The notes beneath the pieces were generated by a model, which searched no databases, was not told where the DNA came from, and saw only the letters and a program-made list of their open reading frames with translations. Both the position numbers and the translations under genes were made by a program. Source: CAVTWJ01 sp964525605 (lineage in GTDB: Bacteria > Oederibacteriota > Muellerivitia > Muellerivitales > Muellerivitaceae). From it: a stretch of DNA of 64,000 nucleotides. How positions within the stretch are numbered: position 1 is the first letter of the stretch; the number at the start of each line of letters is the position of its first letter. The stretch spans positions 84,838-148,837 of the forward strand of contig CAZGKT010000004.1 of NCBI GenBank assembly GCA_964525605.1, given 5' to 3'. This document shows, piece after piece, positions 52,672 through 60,829 of this stretch.

Positions 52672-53793
52672 TCATGGTTCCACGTCCTTCTTGAACTTCC
52701 GCACCGCCACGGTCACGAAAAGGCAGGCCATGAAGAGCATGGCCAGAAGCGGAACGGCCAGCTGGGACAGATCCGAGCCCCGGAGGAAACAGCCCCGGAT
52801 CACCAGGACGAACCAACGGGCGGGAAAAAGCATGGTCAACCACTGAAAAAAAGCGGGCATGTTCTCGATTGGAAAGATAAAACCCGAAAGCAAAATGTTG
52901 GGGAGCATGCCCATCATCATGGAGAACTGCATGGCCAGTATCTGCTGGCGAGTGGTGACGGAAATCAAGAGCCCCAGGGCCATGTAGGCGGCCACGAAAA
53001 GGAAGGTGCCGAGGATGAAAAGGATGTGGCTTCCCATGAAAGGGATTCCAAAATAAAAGCGGGCAAGAAAATAGATAAGACTCTGGGCGGCGAGGCCCAA
53101 CACCACATAAGGAGCCAGCTTTCCTAAAATGATCTCCACGGGATGCACGGGCGTGGATAAAAGCATTTCCATGGAACCGTTTTCCCATTCCCGGGCCACG
53201 GTCATGGCCGTCAAAAGAATCGAGATGATGGCCAAAACCACCGCCGCCAGGCCCGGCACAGTGAACCATCGGCTGTTGAGTTCGGGGTTGAAGAGGTATC
53301 GGGGCTTGAGGGTGACCAGGGGGTTCACCACTGTGTTGGCCAGCCTTAGGTTTGCCGCCGCCTGGATGCCGTCCATATAACCTCCGATGACCCCGGCGGT
53401 TGAATTATCCGTCCCGTCAATCAGCACCTGAACGGGGGAATCCATATGGGAAACCACGTAACGGCCAAATCGGGGAGAGATAACCAAAACGGCCTTGGCC
53501 TGGTTGGAGTTCAAGGGCTCCGTAACATCGCCCACCAGGGGATGGGGTTGAAGTTGGAAATAGCCCGAACTTTCGAAGGTTTCCAATAGCTGGCGCGAGG
53601 AACGGCTGTGGTCGCTGTCGTAGGTCGTCAGGTGGATGTCGTGCACGTTGAAATCCATCGCCAGGCCGAAGAACAACACCATGAGGAGGGGCAACCCCAG
53701 GGCCAGACTGAGTGTAAAGGGGTCCCGCCAGATATGGCGCACTTCCTTATGGGCGATGGAATAGGCCCGTTTGAGGTTGACCGGGTCTTTCAT
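52672..53793 (-). CDS. ABC-2-type transporter permease (YbhS/YbhR-like)
   Basis: 373 residues from ATG 53793 after GAGGAGA, starting MKDPVNLKRAYSI. One N-terminal helix, a periplasmic domain (about 55-175), then five helices with the family segment REWENGSMEMLLSTPVHPVE between them. It makes the membrane channel of the exporter with its paralogue at 51544. Codons from 53892 to 53794 lie in the repeat B region and have no ribosome site. Confidence 0.93.
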   Translation of the reverse strand: MKDPVNLKRAYSIAHKEVRHIWRDPFTLSLALGLPLLMVLFFGLAMDFNVHDIHLTTYDSDHSRSSRQLLETFESSGYFQLQPHPLVGDVTEPLNSNQAKAVLVISPRFGRYVVSHMDSPVQVLIDGTDNSTAGVIGGYMDGIQAAANLRLANTVVNPLVTLKPRYLFNPELNSRWFTVPGLAAVVLAIISILLTAMTVAREWENGSMEMLLSTPVHPVEIILGKLAPYVVLGLAAQSLIYFLARFYFGIPFMGSHILFILGTFLFVAAYMALGLLISVTTRQQILAMQFSMMMGMLPNILLSGFIFPIENMPAFFQWLTMLFPARWFVLVIRGCFLRGSDLSQLAVPLLAMLFMACLFVTVAVRKFKKDVEP

Positions 53794-53817
53794 TCGAATC
53801 TCCTCAAATGAGGCACA

Positions 53818-53931
53818 CCCAACACGAGGCCACAAAGCCACGAAGAAAAACATAAAAACAAATAAGTTGGTTTCAGATCCAACATCAAACAAACCTTATC
53901 TATTCTTTGTGTCTTTGTGACTTCGTGTTGG
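53818..53931. repeat. intergenic inverted repeat, CACGAAG family, element B
   Basis: Arms about 53818-53847 (CCAACACGAGGCCACAAAGC) and 53903-53931 (TTTGTGACTTCGTGTTGG) pair over about 29 bases with few mismatches. It lies between ATPase and permease genes. Confidence 0.82.
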
Positions 53932-53953
53932 ATTTTGTTTTTGCCGTCGTTAT

Positions 53954-54892
53954 TCATTTAGAGCCTTCCACGACGCGGATAAACACATCTTCCAGCGAGG
54001 GCTGAATGGGTTTGGCCTCAAAGTCCCCGGTCATTCGGGCGCTGGCCGCGCTCCATTTTTTTTCGTCGCTCACGATGGCGTGGTACCTCATGCCGTAGGG
54101 TTTTACGGAAAGGACGGAGCCGTTTTGTCGCAAGGTTTCCAGCCATTCGGTATGCACCTTGTTTCGGGGTGTCAGTTCGAACAAACGTTCGGGAAAGGTG
54201 TTTTTCTTTAAAGAAGCGGGGCTATCCAACGCCACGATCTTGCCGTCCCGCATCAGGGCGATGCGCCCGCAATTTTCCGCCTCGTCCATATAGTGAGTGG
54301 TAACGAAAACCGTTTTACCCCGCCGGGACAGGTCCTGAATGATGGACCAGAATCGGCTACGCGAAACGGGTGAAACACCCGCCGTGGGCTCATCCAGAAA
54401 AAGGATTTCGGGGTCGTGCAACAGCGCTGCCACGAGCGAGACTTCTTGTTTGGTCCCCCCGGAAAGTTCCCGCACCAGCTGGTTGCCCTGGGGACGGAAG
54501 CCGATGATTTCCAGGCCCTCCTTCTTTCGTTTCAGAAAGATGTCCTTCGGGGTTTTGTGCAGGGCCGCGGCGAATTCCAGGTTCTCATCAACGGACATGT
54601 CCGGATAGAGGGTGAACTTTTGCGACATATAGCCCACCTTGGCCTTGATGGGTGAAAGCCCCTGCTTAGGGTCCAGCCCCGCCACCCGCACCTCGCCCGA
54701 GGTGGGTTCCAACAGGCCGCACAACACCCGGATGGTGGTGGTTTTACCCGCGCCGTTCGCACCGAGAAAACCGAAGATTTCACCCGGGTTCACAAAGAAA
54801 GAAATGCTATCCACCGCCGTGAAGGACCCAAACTTGACGGTGAGGTTTTTCACCTCGACCGAGTACCCCTTCCCTTGTTCGAGCGCGCTCAT
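53954..54892 (-). CDS. ABC transporter ATPase (YbhF C-terminal-half-like)
   Basis: 312 residues. Walker A GANGAGKTT, signature LSGGTKQEVSLV (in the TKQ variant), Walker B ILFLDEPTAGV and a C-terminal extension (about 225-312) typical of ABC-2 exporters. It energises drug or lipid export with the other ATPase. Its ATG overlaps the end of the upstream ATPase gene by 4 bp, so the two are translated together. In E. coli YbhF they are fused; here they are separate. Confidence 0.95.
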   Translation of the reverse strand: MSALEQGKGYSVEVKNLTVKFGSFTAVDSISFFVNPGEIFGFLGANGAGKTTTIRVLCGLLEPTSGEVRVAGLDPKQGLSPIKAKVGYMSQKFTLYPDMSVDENLEFAAALHKTPKDIFLKRKKEGLEIIGFRPQGNQLVRELSGGTKQEVSLVAALLHDPEILFLDEPTAGVSPVSRSRFWSIIQDLSRRGKTVFVTTHYMDEAENCGRIALMRDGKIVALDSPASLKKNTFPERLFELTPRNKVHTEWLETLRQNGSVLSVKPYGMRYHAIVSDEKKWSAASARMTGDFEAKPIQPSLEDVFIRVVEGSK

Positions 54893-55650
54893 GAAAACAC
54901 CTCGAGGGGCTTTGTCAACTTGTGAGTGTCATATTTGAGGAAGAGTTTCTCGAAACTTTCGACCTGTTCCCGGGCCAGGATTTCCTTGGGTTCCCCCGTG
55001 GCCAACAACTTTCCCCGTTCCATTAAATGCACCCGGTCACATCGCTCAGCCTCATCCATGTAGGCGGTGGTAATGATGATGAGAATGCCTTCCGCCCGGA
55101 GGCGGTAGAGCATTTCCCAGAATTCCCTCCGGCTGATCGGGTCGACCCCCGTGGTGGGCTCATCCAGCAACACCAGGTTGGGCGATTGCAATAGGGCGCA
55201 CATGAGGCCCAGCTTCTTATACATTCCCCCGGAGAGCTGGCCCGCGGGACGGTCCACAAAGGGGCCCAGCCGGGTGACCTGAAGCAGTTCCTTGCGCCGT
55301 TCGATATAGGTTCGGGCTGGAATCTGGTAAAGGTCGCGGAAGAAATCCAGGTGCTCGGATATGGAAAGGTCGGAATAGAGGCTTTGCAACTGGGGCATAT
55401 AGGCCATTCGGGCCCGAACATCCTCCAACGGCACCACCTTCCCGTTTTCTTTATAGATCACCTGGCCCTTGTCCGCTTTCAAAAGCCCGATCAAGTGGCG
55501 CAATAGTGTGGTTTTGCCCGACCCCTCGGGACCGATGAGTCCGTGCAAGAGGCCCGGCTCCAGAGAAAGGCTCACGCCCTCAATGGCATGGTTGGGCCCC
55601 ATGTTCTTGAAGAGGTCCTGAACTTCGATGGAGATTTGGGCTGCGGGCAA
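54889..55650 (-). CDS. ABC transporter ATPase (YbhF N-terminal-half-like)
   Basis: 253 residues from a TTG start after AGAGGT. Walker A GPEGSGKTTLL, signature LSGGMYKKLGLM and Walker B LVLLDEPTTGVDP. It pairs with the ATPase at 53954 to make a two-subunit motor for the permeases. It follows HlyD across repeat C. The ABC signature (MYKK) is unusual for a primary exporter ATPase, so ATP hydrolysis may be asymmetric. Confidence 0.94.
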   Translation of the reverse strand: MPAAQISIEVQDLFKNMGPNHAIEGVSLSLEPGLLHGLIGPEGSGKTTLLRHLIGLLKADKGQVIYKENGKVVPLEDVRARMAYMPQLQSLYSDLSISEHLDFFRDLYQIPARTYIERRKELLQVTRLGPFVDRPAGQLSGGMYKKLGLMCALLQSPNLVLLDEPTTGVDPISRREFWEMLYRLRAEGILIIITTAYMDEAERCDRVHLMERGKLLATGEPKEILAREQVESFEKLFLKYDTHKLTKPLEVFS

Positions 55651-55677
55651 TTAAGACCTCTTAACTATTTATTTCGA

Positions 55678-55825
55678 TGTCATTGCGAGGAATGCCCGAC
55701 GAATAGTCGGGCGTTTATGACGTGGCAATCTCAGTTTAAATATGCCTTTAATCACCGACACGAAAGGCGAACTGGGATCGCCGCGTCGCCAACCGTCCTG
55801 ATTGGGGCGGTTCCTCGCGATGACA
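55678..55825. repeat. intergenic palindromic repeat, TCATTGCGAGGA family, element C
   Basis: Arms TGTCATTGCGAGGAA (55678-55692) and TTCCTCGCGATGACA (55811-55825), with internal paired GACGTGGCAATC and GATCGCCGCGTC, plus a small perfect hairpin GCCCGAC/GTCGGGC. A 148-bp imperfect inverted repeat of the kind widely scattered in environmental bacterial genomes. Confidence 0.82.
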
Positions 55826-55837
55826 ACAAGAACGAAA

Positions 55838-56575
55838 CTATTTCCCTTTTGGTATCTGCACCTCAAGCGTCATGCCCGGTTTCAACAAGCCTTCGGGATT
55901 GGGAAAGGTCACCTTGATGGCGTAAACCAGGTTGGACCGTTCCTTTTCGGTCTGCACGTTCTTCGGGGTAAATTCAGCCTGATCGTTGATATGGGTGATC
56001 TTTCCCTCGAAGCTCTTTCCCGGGTCTTCCGCCAGGCCGGCCTTCAGGGTAAGACCGTAGGAAAGCCTTACCAGGTCGGGCTGAGGCACATAAATGAGGC
56101 ACCAGACTTCTCGTAAATCCGCCAGGGTAAAGACCTTGGTGCCCGGGTTTACCCATTCGCCCGGCTCGTGGTATTTGGTTAAGACCGTGCCGGTCAGGGG
56201 GGAAACGATGGAACACCATTGCACCCGCAGGTCCGCCATTTGTTTCTGGTTCTGCAGGTGATTGAAGGTTTCCTTGGGCATGGAGCCGCTCTGATAAAGT
56301 TTGATCCCCCGCTGATAGTCGTCGTCCGCCTGGCTCTGGGAAAGTTTGTAATCCTGCCCGTCCAATGAGACCAGCAGTTGGCCTTGGGTGACGGCCTGGC
56401 CCTCTTCTACCCCTAAGGTGGCGATGGTGGAGGAAACCTGCGCGGGCACATCCACCTCAGTGGCTTCCACCGTTCCGGCAAAGGTGAATGGATTTCCGTA
56501 AATGTGGCTCCAGAGCAGGTAGCCCCCGATCCCGAGCACGAGGATGGGGATGATGATCCTTAGTCTTTTCTTCAT
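55838..56575 (-). CDS. HlyD-type membrane-fusion protein (YbhG-like)
   Basis: 245 residues. One N-terminal membrane helix (about 4-22), then lipoyl and coiled-coil hairpin (about 60-115) and beta-barrel parts (GTVEATEVDVPAQVSSTIAT, VSPLTGTVLTKYHEPGEWV). It links the ABC permease to a TolC-like channel. It starts 4 bp inside the TolC-like gene end and precedes the ATPase genes by 188 bp holding repeat C. Confidence 0.92.
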   Translation of the reverse strand: MKKRLRIIIPILVLGIGGYLLWSHIYGNPFTFAGTVEATEVDVPAQVSSTIATLGVEEGQAVTQGQLLVSLDGQDYKLSQSQADDDYQRGIKLYQSGSMPKETFNHLQNQKQMADLRVQWCSIVSPLTGTVLTKYHEPGEWVNPGTKVFTLADLREVWCLIYVPQPDLVRLSYGLTLKAGLAEDPGKSFEGKITHINDQAEFTPKNVQTEKERSNLVYAIKVTFPNPEGLLKPGMTLEVQIPKGK

Positions 56576-57978
56576 TTTTCCAACTCCTTATTACCCGAAA
56601 GGGAGGATAAAACCGACAACTGCATCAGCATCTGAAGATCATTCGTCACGGCCTGGACCTTGGCGTTCAGGGACTGGAAATTGGCCGTCTGCACTTCCAG
56701 GTATTTGGACCCGCCCGCTTTGTAGGAAACATAGGTCAGCTGGGATAATTGTTGCGTTTCCGAAACAGCCGTCTGGTTCAGCCCCTGCTGATATTGGATA
56801 GATCTCAGCATATCTTGCGCCTTATGCCAGTCCCGCCACAGATCCGACTTGGCCTGATCCAGATTCTTCAGGTAGGCCTGGGATTGTTTCCGTTTGGAGT
56901 CGGAGTCATCCAAAATCTGGCCCCAGTCGAATAGGGGCATGGAAGCCGTCACACTCACGATATTTTGCTGGATGGTCTCGTCGATCGGCCCGATGGGGTT
57001 CTGGTAGCCCGCCTGGGCGGCAAGTGTGACCTTGGGAAGCATCTGGACCGCCACCGAATCCGCCGCGAAACGGGAAGACTCCGCCAGGAAGGCGTAGGTT
57101 TTCAATTGAGGCACCGAATCGTCCGGAGGGGCCTGGGAATCCTCCTGAAGAAGTTTCAACGAGGTGTCCTTGGCGTCCATGGAAACCCATACGCTGGGAA
57201 ATGGGGTTCCCTCCGGTAGGTTTCCACTCATCCTGGAGTCCATGGGCGAGGTTAGATCCGCAGGTTCCGCAACGCCCGCCAGGTCAAACAAATCCCGAAG
57301 TGAACCCGCCAGGGCGGCCTGGGCCTGGCTGAAAGACCGTTGGTAGTTGAGAACATCTTGATGGGATGAAAGCCGATCCAGGTTGCTGGCCGTCCCGTAA
57401 CGCGCCTGGTGGCTGATATCCGCGAACTGGGCCTGAGCCACCTTCAACGAATCCCCCAGCAATCTCACCTGTTCCAGGTCGATCTGGCTTTGGAAATATC
57501 CCATCCGCACCGCCAAGAGCAATTGGCGTTTAGCGGCTTGGTAGGCCTGGTCCTGGGATTGGGCCTGGGCCTCTACACTGTTGGCCTGGTTGTGGAGGGA
57601 GCGAAAATCCCAAAGGTCGAAGGAAAGATTCGCGTAAGCGCTCCAGTTGTTGTTGTACCCGAAGGGAAAACTGACGGTCGAATGGGGGATGGGCAGAGAT
57701 AAATCCGGAATGCCGGTTTGGTAAAAGTAGTTTCCTGAAACCGAAAGACGGGGGTATTCGGAATCGCCGATTGAATTGGCCTCGCTGTAAGCGGAAAGCG
57801 CGGCGAGCCTGGCCGATTCCAGCTTGGGTGAATTTTTCAGGGCTTCGGCTGTAATTTCACTCAACGATAAATTTAAAGACGGAATTGCCGATCCCATCCC
57901 CACGGGTTCTCCTCCCCAGGCCAAGGTTCCCCAGGAAAACAAGGGGATCAGGAGCCACTCGATCCAAGCTTTCCTCAT
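56572..57978 (-). CDS. TolC-like outer-membrane efflux protein
   Basis: 468 residues. Signal peptide ending LAWGGEP, then the outer-membrane factor fold, with two internal repeats (AALSAYSEANSIG..LSVSG and QMLPKVTLAAQAGY). It forms the trimeric exit duct for the exporter. The ATG overlaps the TetR gene end (ATGA) and the stop overlaps the HlyD start, so the operon is tightly coupled. Confidence 0.94.
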   Translation of the reverse strand: MRKAWIEWLLIPLFSWGTLAWGGEPVGMGSAIPSLNLSLSEITAEALKNSPKLESARLAALSAYSEANSIGDSEYPRLSVSGNYFYQTGIPDLSLPIPHSTVSFPFGYNNNWSAYANLSFDLWDFRSLHNQANSVEAQAQSQDQAYQAAKRQLLLAVRMGYFQSQIDLEQVRLLGDSLKVAQAQFADISHQARYGTASNLDRLSSHQDVLNYQRSFSQAQAALAGSLRDLFDLAGVAEPADLTSPMDSRMSGNLPEGTPFPSVWVSMDAKDTSLKLLQEDSQAPPDDSVPQLKTYAFLAESSRFAADSVAVQMLPKVTLAAQAGYQNPIGPIDETIQQNIVSVTASMPLFDWGQILDDSDSKRKQSQAYLKNLDQAKSDLWRDWHKAQDMLRSIQYQQGLNQTAVSETQQLSQLTYVSYKAGGSKYLEVQTANFQSLNAKVQAVTNDLQMLMQLSVLSSLSGNKELEK

Positions 57979-58622
57979 TTCCCCACCCCTTCCCGGGCGC
58001 CCAGGCCCTTGAGGGCCATATCAATTCTTTTTCGCAGGGCATTGTCCGAAAGAACCAGCAGGTCGGCACCCTTCAAGAAGCCCTTCTCAAAAAGGGTTTT
58101 GGCCACGCTTTCGGCGCCCCCTACGATCAGGGTAGGCCCCATGATCGCGGGCATCATGAAGGCGAAAGCCTGGGGACGAGGCATCTTCTCAATCAGCCCT
58201 TCCTTCTGGCATTGGCCCACCAGGGCCCAGAGGATCTTGGCATGCCGGATACCGTTTTGCCGCACGAAGGAAAGCACTTCCTTGTTTCCGTCCATCAAAT
58301 CCCGGATCAAGCTGAGGGCCAACTTTCGGTGATCCCGTGCGAAGAATCCTATAGTCAGAAGAGCTTGCCGGAGCTTTTCAAGGGTGGAATCCGCCTCTTC
58401 GATTTTCAGGCTGAAATTCTTGAAGAATTTCTCATATAGGTCCTGCATGACTGCCCGGGCGAATTGGTCCTTTGTCTTGAAGTGGTAGTGAAACATCCCC
58501 AGGTTCACCCCCGCCTCGGCGGCCACCTGCCGGATATTCATCTGGCTCAAGCCGGTCTTTTTCATCATTTTCTGGGCCGCCTCGATGAGGCGCTGGTCTG
58601 CGTTTTGGGATGGGCGTGTCAT
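57975..58622 (-). CDS. TetR-family repressor of the exporter operon
   Basis: 215 residues from ATG 58622 after AGGAG. The N-terminal helix-turn-helix (about 11-58) has the TetR pattern VAAEAGVNLGMFHYHFKTKD; the C-terminal domain resembles CecR-type regulators. It heads the operon. Two TATAC-N4-GTATA palindromes at its promoter are probable autorepressor operators. The ligand is probably an export substrate. Confidence 0.94.
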   Translation of the reverse strand: MTRPSQNADQRLIEAAQKMMKKTGLSQMNIRQVAAEAGVNLGMFHYHFKTKDQFARAVMQDLYEKFFKNFSLKIEEADSTLEKLRQALLTIGFFARDHRKLALSLIRDLMDGNKEVLSFVRQNGIRHAKILWALVGQCQKEGLIEKMPRPQAFAFMMPAIMGPTLIVGGAESVAKTLFEKGFLKGADLLVLSDNALRKRIDMALKGLGAREGVGK

Positions 58623-58638
58623 GAGTTCGCTCCTGTGT

Positions 58639-58680
58639 TATACGGTTGTATAGTTATACGACTGTATAAATAAAATGCAA
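58639..58680 (-). promoter_or_regulatory. tandem TetR operators with overlapping promoter
   Basis: TATACGGTTGTATA (58639-58652) and TATACGACTGTATA (58655-58668) are both TATAC-N4-GTATA inverted repeats, 16 bp centre to centre. On the minus strand a TTGCAT (58675-58680) and TATAAC (58653-58658), spacer 16, form a promoter that the operators cover. Confidence 0.85.
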
Positions 58681-58689
58681 GCGCCTTTT

Positions 58690-58722
58690 TTCAAAAAGGA
58701 AGGAGCCGTTCGTTTCACGGCT
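58690..58722 (-). terminator. probable terminator of the YfiR-like gene
   Basis: Stem AGCCGT (58704-58709) with ACGGCT (58717-58722), followed on the minus strand by CCTTCCTTTTT. It also separates it from the exporter promoter. Confidence 0.55.
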
Positions 58723-58743
58723 TCCCATGGGATAGATCCAGGG

Positions 58744-59337
58744 TTAGGGATTTTTGTCTAAAAATGCGGGGAACGACTTCGGTTTTTTATTGTTCGATTT
58801 CACGATGGTGGATATTTGCAACAATCTCGAGCTGACATTCAAATGGGCTTTCCGGGCCGATTCAGGATTGATCAATAAATTCACCTTGTCGCCACGGAGG
58901 TCGAATTCGACCATCCCCCCCTGATCCGCGAAGTGCTCCATGTCGGAAACAATCAGGATCGGTTTTCCAACCAGCGACTGCAAAACGAAATCCAGATTTT
59001 CCTTTTGCGAGGACGAGATGAAAAGAATATGGCATCCTTTGAGGGCCTTTACCCGGTCTGTGGAAAATGTTTTGAAATGATGGATCGAAACCGGATGTCC
59101 ATCCAGCCACTTCCCCTTTTCTATATCATCCAGTTTTTTGGCGAAGTCCTCGTCCCCCACCACGCCGAACACGAAATCGGCGAAAGTTGAGTCAAACGCC
59201 TGTTTGGGCCAATCCACATAGGTAGGCAAATTGGTTAAATCATTGACTTTGGTTTCTAAAGCTTCCGCCTCGGTTTGGTAAGCAGTGGAGAAAATGAAAA
59301 TAAAAAAGGTGATCGTTATTAAAAATGTGTTTTTCAT
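58744..59337 (-). CDS. YfiR-family periplasmic protein
   Basis: 197 residues. Signal peptide about 1-24. The family core is clear: TYVDWPKQAFDSTFADFVFG, CHILFISSS and the C-terminal GGMVEFDLRGDKVNLLINPE..LNVSSRLLQI. YfiR represses the diguanylate cyclase YfiN from the periplasm. Here no membrane cyclase gene adjoins, so its target is uncertain. It has a weak ribosome site. Confidence 0.88.
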   Translation of the reverse strand: MKNTFLITITFFIFIFSTAYQTEAEALETKVNDLTNLPTYVDWPKQAFDSTFADFVFGVVGDEDFAKKLDDIEKGKWLDGHPVSIHHFKTFSTDRVKALKGCHILFISSSQKENLDFVLQSLVGKPILIVSDMEHFADQGGMVEFDLRGDKVNLLINPESARKAHLNVSSRLLQISTIVKSNNKKPKSFPAFLDKNP

Positions 59338-59488
59338 TTTTGAACTTTCTAGAATCAGATCAAGGGCCGTTGGCGCTGTATTTCATTTCATAATGAACCA
59401 GCCAAACAGGTGAATAGTATCCGCCTCCCATGAATTAACACTCCGTTAACGAACCTGGATTGCAAGAAAACTAGATCCGTCGGGCATT

Positions 59489-59503
59489 TACCCAACTTGA
59501 GTA
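59489..59503. promoter_or_regulatory. conserved near-palindrome, copy 2
   Basis: TACCCAA-C-TTGAGTA, 61 bp upstream of the first MarR ATG and 152 bp upstream of the YfiR-like gene. Twin of the site at 51434. Confidence 0.4.
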
Positions 59504-59563
59504 CAACGGTCTGTGGAAAAAAGATGACATTACAAGGATTCCTTTTTCACTTACCCCTTGAAT

Positions 59564-59936
59564 ATGGTGGATACATCCATTATGGATATATCCATGACTT
59601 CTAAACTTTCGGCCCCTCTCACCGACCTGCATATCCTGGAAGAATTTGGCCGCTGCCGCCGGGCGCTGAACCTTCATTTCGGCAACGCCTTGNNNNNNNN
59701 NNNNNNNNNNNNNNNNNNNNNNNNNNNNNNNNNNNNNNNNNNNNNNNNNNNNNNNNNNNNNNNNNNNNNNNNNNNNNNNNNNNNNNNNNNNNGTGGAAAA
59801 GATTTACCAGGCCCTGTCCGAAGGTGTCCTGGAGGTCCTGGGGCCGGGTGATAAGTCGCATTTTTTAAAAACATTGCAAAAGATCACCCTTCACCTTTCA
59901 GGTGAAAAACAGTCCGCCGTTTCCGTTCATAAATAA
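59564..59936 (+). CDS. MarR-family regulator, interrupted by gap
   Basis: The 5' part gives MTSKLSAPLTDLHILEEFGR and RCRRALNLHFGNAL; the 3' part after the gap gives VEKIYQALSEGVLEVL to a stop at 59936. The order fits a MarR-type regulator whose winged helix is in the 100-N gap (59693-59792). The two parts are in different nominal phases because the gap length is arbitrary. Candidate starts are ATG 59564, 59582 and 59594; none has a strong ribosome site. It heads an emrA-emrB operon, as in E. coli EmrR. Confidence 0.72.
59568..59595. promoter_or_regulatory. tandem palindromes at the MarR start (operator)
   Basis: TGGATACATCCA (59568-59579, one mismatched pair) and the perfect ATGGATATATCCAT (59582-59595), about 15 bp apart. 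Likely autorepression site overlapping the gene's start region. Confidence 0.65.
59693..59792. other. 100-N scaffold gap
   Basis: Placeholder gap of unknown length within the MarR-type gene. Confidence 0.98.
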
Positions 59937-59950
59937 AAGAGGAGAAAGCT

Positions 59951-60829
59951 ATGAGTTCCCAACCGCATAAGAAAACAGCCGCCCATACCGAGGCGCACCC
60001 CATCCATCCGGCCCCGGCCGCGCCCTGGTGGCAATCCAAATTGGCTAAAAACGTGGGCCTGGCCTTCGCGGTAACCTGCTTGATCGGTTTAGTCGTCTGG
60101 TTTTTCGCCTTTCGGCCTTATGTTTCCACCGATGACGCCCGCGTGGCGGAGGACCTGATCCGCGTCTCGCCCGACGGCGTGACGGGAACCGTCTTGAAGA
60201 TCAACGTGGCCGAAGGGGACCGGGTGACCCAGGGCGAGGTTTTGGCGGAACTGGACCACACCGTTTACCAGTCCCAGCTGATGAAGGCCCAGTCCCGCGC
60301 CACCCTGGCCCAGGCCGATTTTTCACGGGCCGACCGTTTGTTCAAGCAGGGTGGAATTTCCGCCCGTGATTACCAGGCCGCACAGGCGGGCGCCCAATCA
60401 GCCCAGGCCGACTTGCAGTTGGCGCAGAACGCCCTGGACCACACCTTTTTGAAAAGCCCGGTCGATGGGATCGTGGTGGAAAAAATCGGCGTGGTGGGCA
60501 ACTTGCTGGAATCAGGCCAGGTGGCGCTGGTGGTGGCCGACGTGGACCACGCTTGGGTCGCGGCCAATATTCAAGAGACCAACGTCGGCGACGTGAAGGC
60601 GGGCCAGCAGGTCTCGATCCACGTGGATGAGGGCGGGAACCTGACGGGACACATTATCGAAATAACCGACGCATCCGCCGCCCAGTTCGCCCTGCTTCCG
60701 GCCGAAAACGCCTCGGGCAATTTCATCAAACTCGTCCAGCGAATCCCGGTCAAGGTGGCGTTGGATGCCCATCCTGATCGGACTTTAAAGGCCGGACAAT
60801 CGGTGGAAATCCGCATCAAGGTCAAATAA
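59951..60829 (+). CDS. emrA: EmrA-like membrane-fusion protein
   Basis: 292 residues, ATG after GAGGAGAAAG. One N-terminal membrane helix (about 35-56), lipoyl-hairpin and beta-barrel domains: YVSTDDARVAEDLIRVSPDG, GTVLKINVAEGDRVTQGEV, and FLKSPVDGIVVEKIGVVGNL. It links the EmrB-like carrier to an outer-membrane duct. Follows marR by 14 bp and overlaps emrB by 1 bp (TAATG). Confidence 0.93.
   Translation: MSSQPHKKTAAHTEAHPIHPAPAAPWWQSKLAKNVGLAFAVTCLIGLVVWFFAFRPYVSTDDARVAEDLIRVSPDGVTGTVLKINVAEGDRVTQGEVLAELDHTVYQSQLMKAQSRATLAQADFSRADRLFKQGGISARDYQAAQAGAQSAQADLQLAQNALDHTFLKSPVDGIVVEKIGVVGNLLESGQVALVVADVDHAWVAANIQETNVGDVKAGQQVSIHVDEGGNLTGHIIEITDASAAQFALLPAENASGNFIKLVQRIPVKVALDAHPDRTLKAGQSVEIRIKVK

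Noticed and set aside
52520..53931. Insertion-sequence remnants
   Set aside because: No transposase or target-site duplication; the elements are short inverted repeats only.
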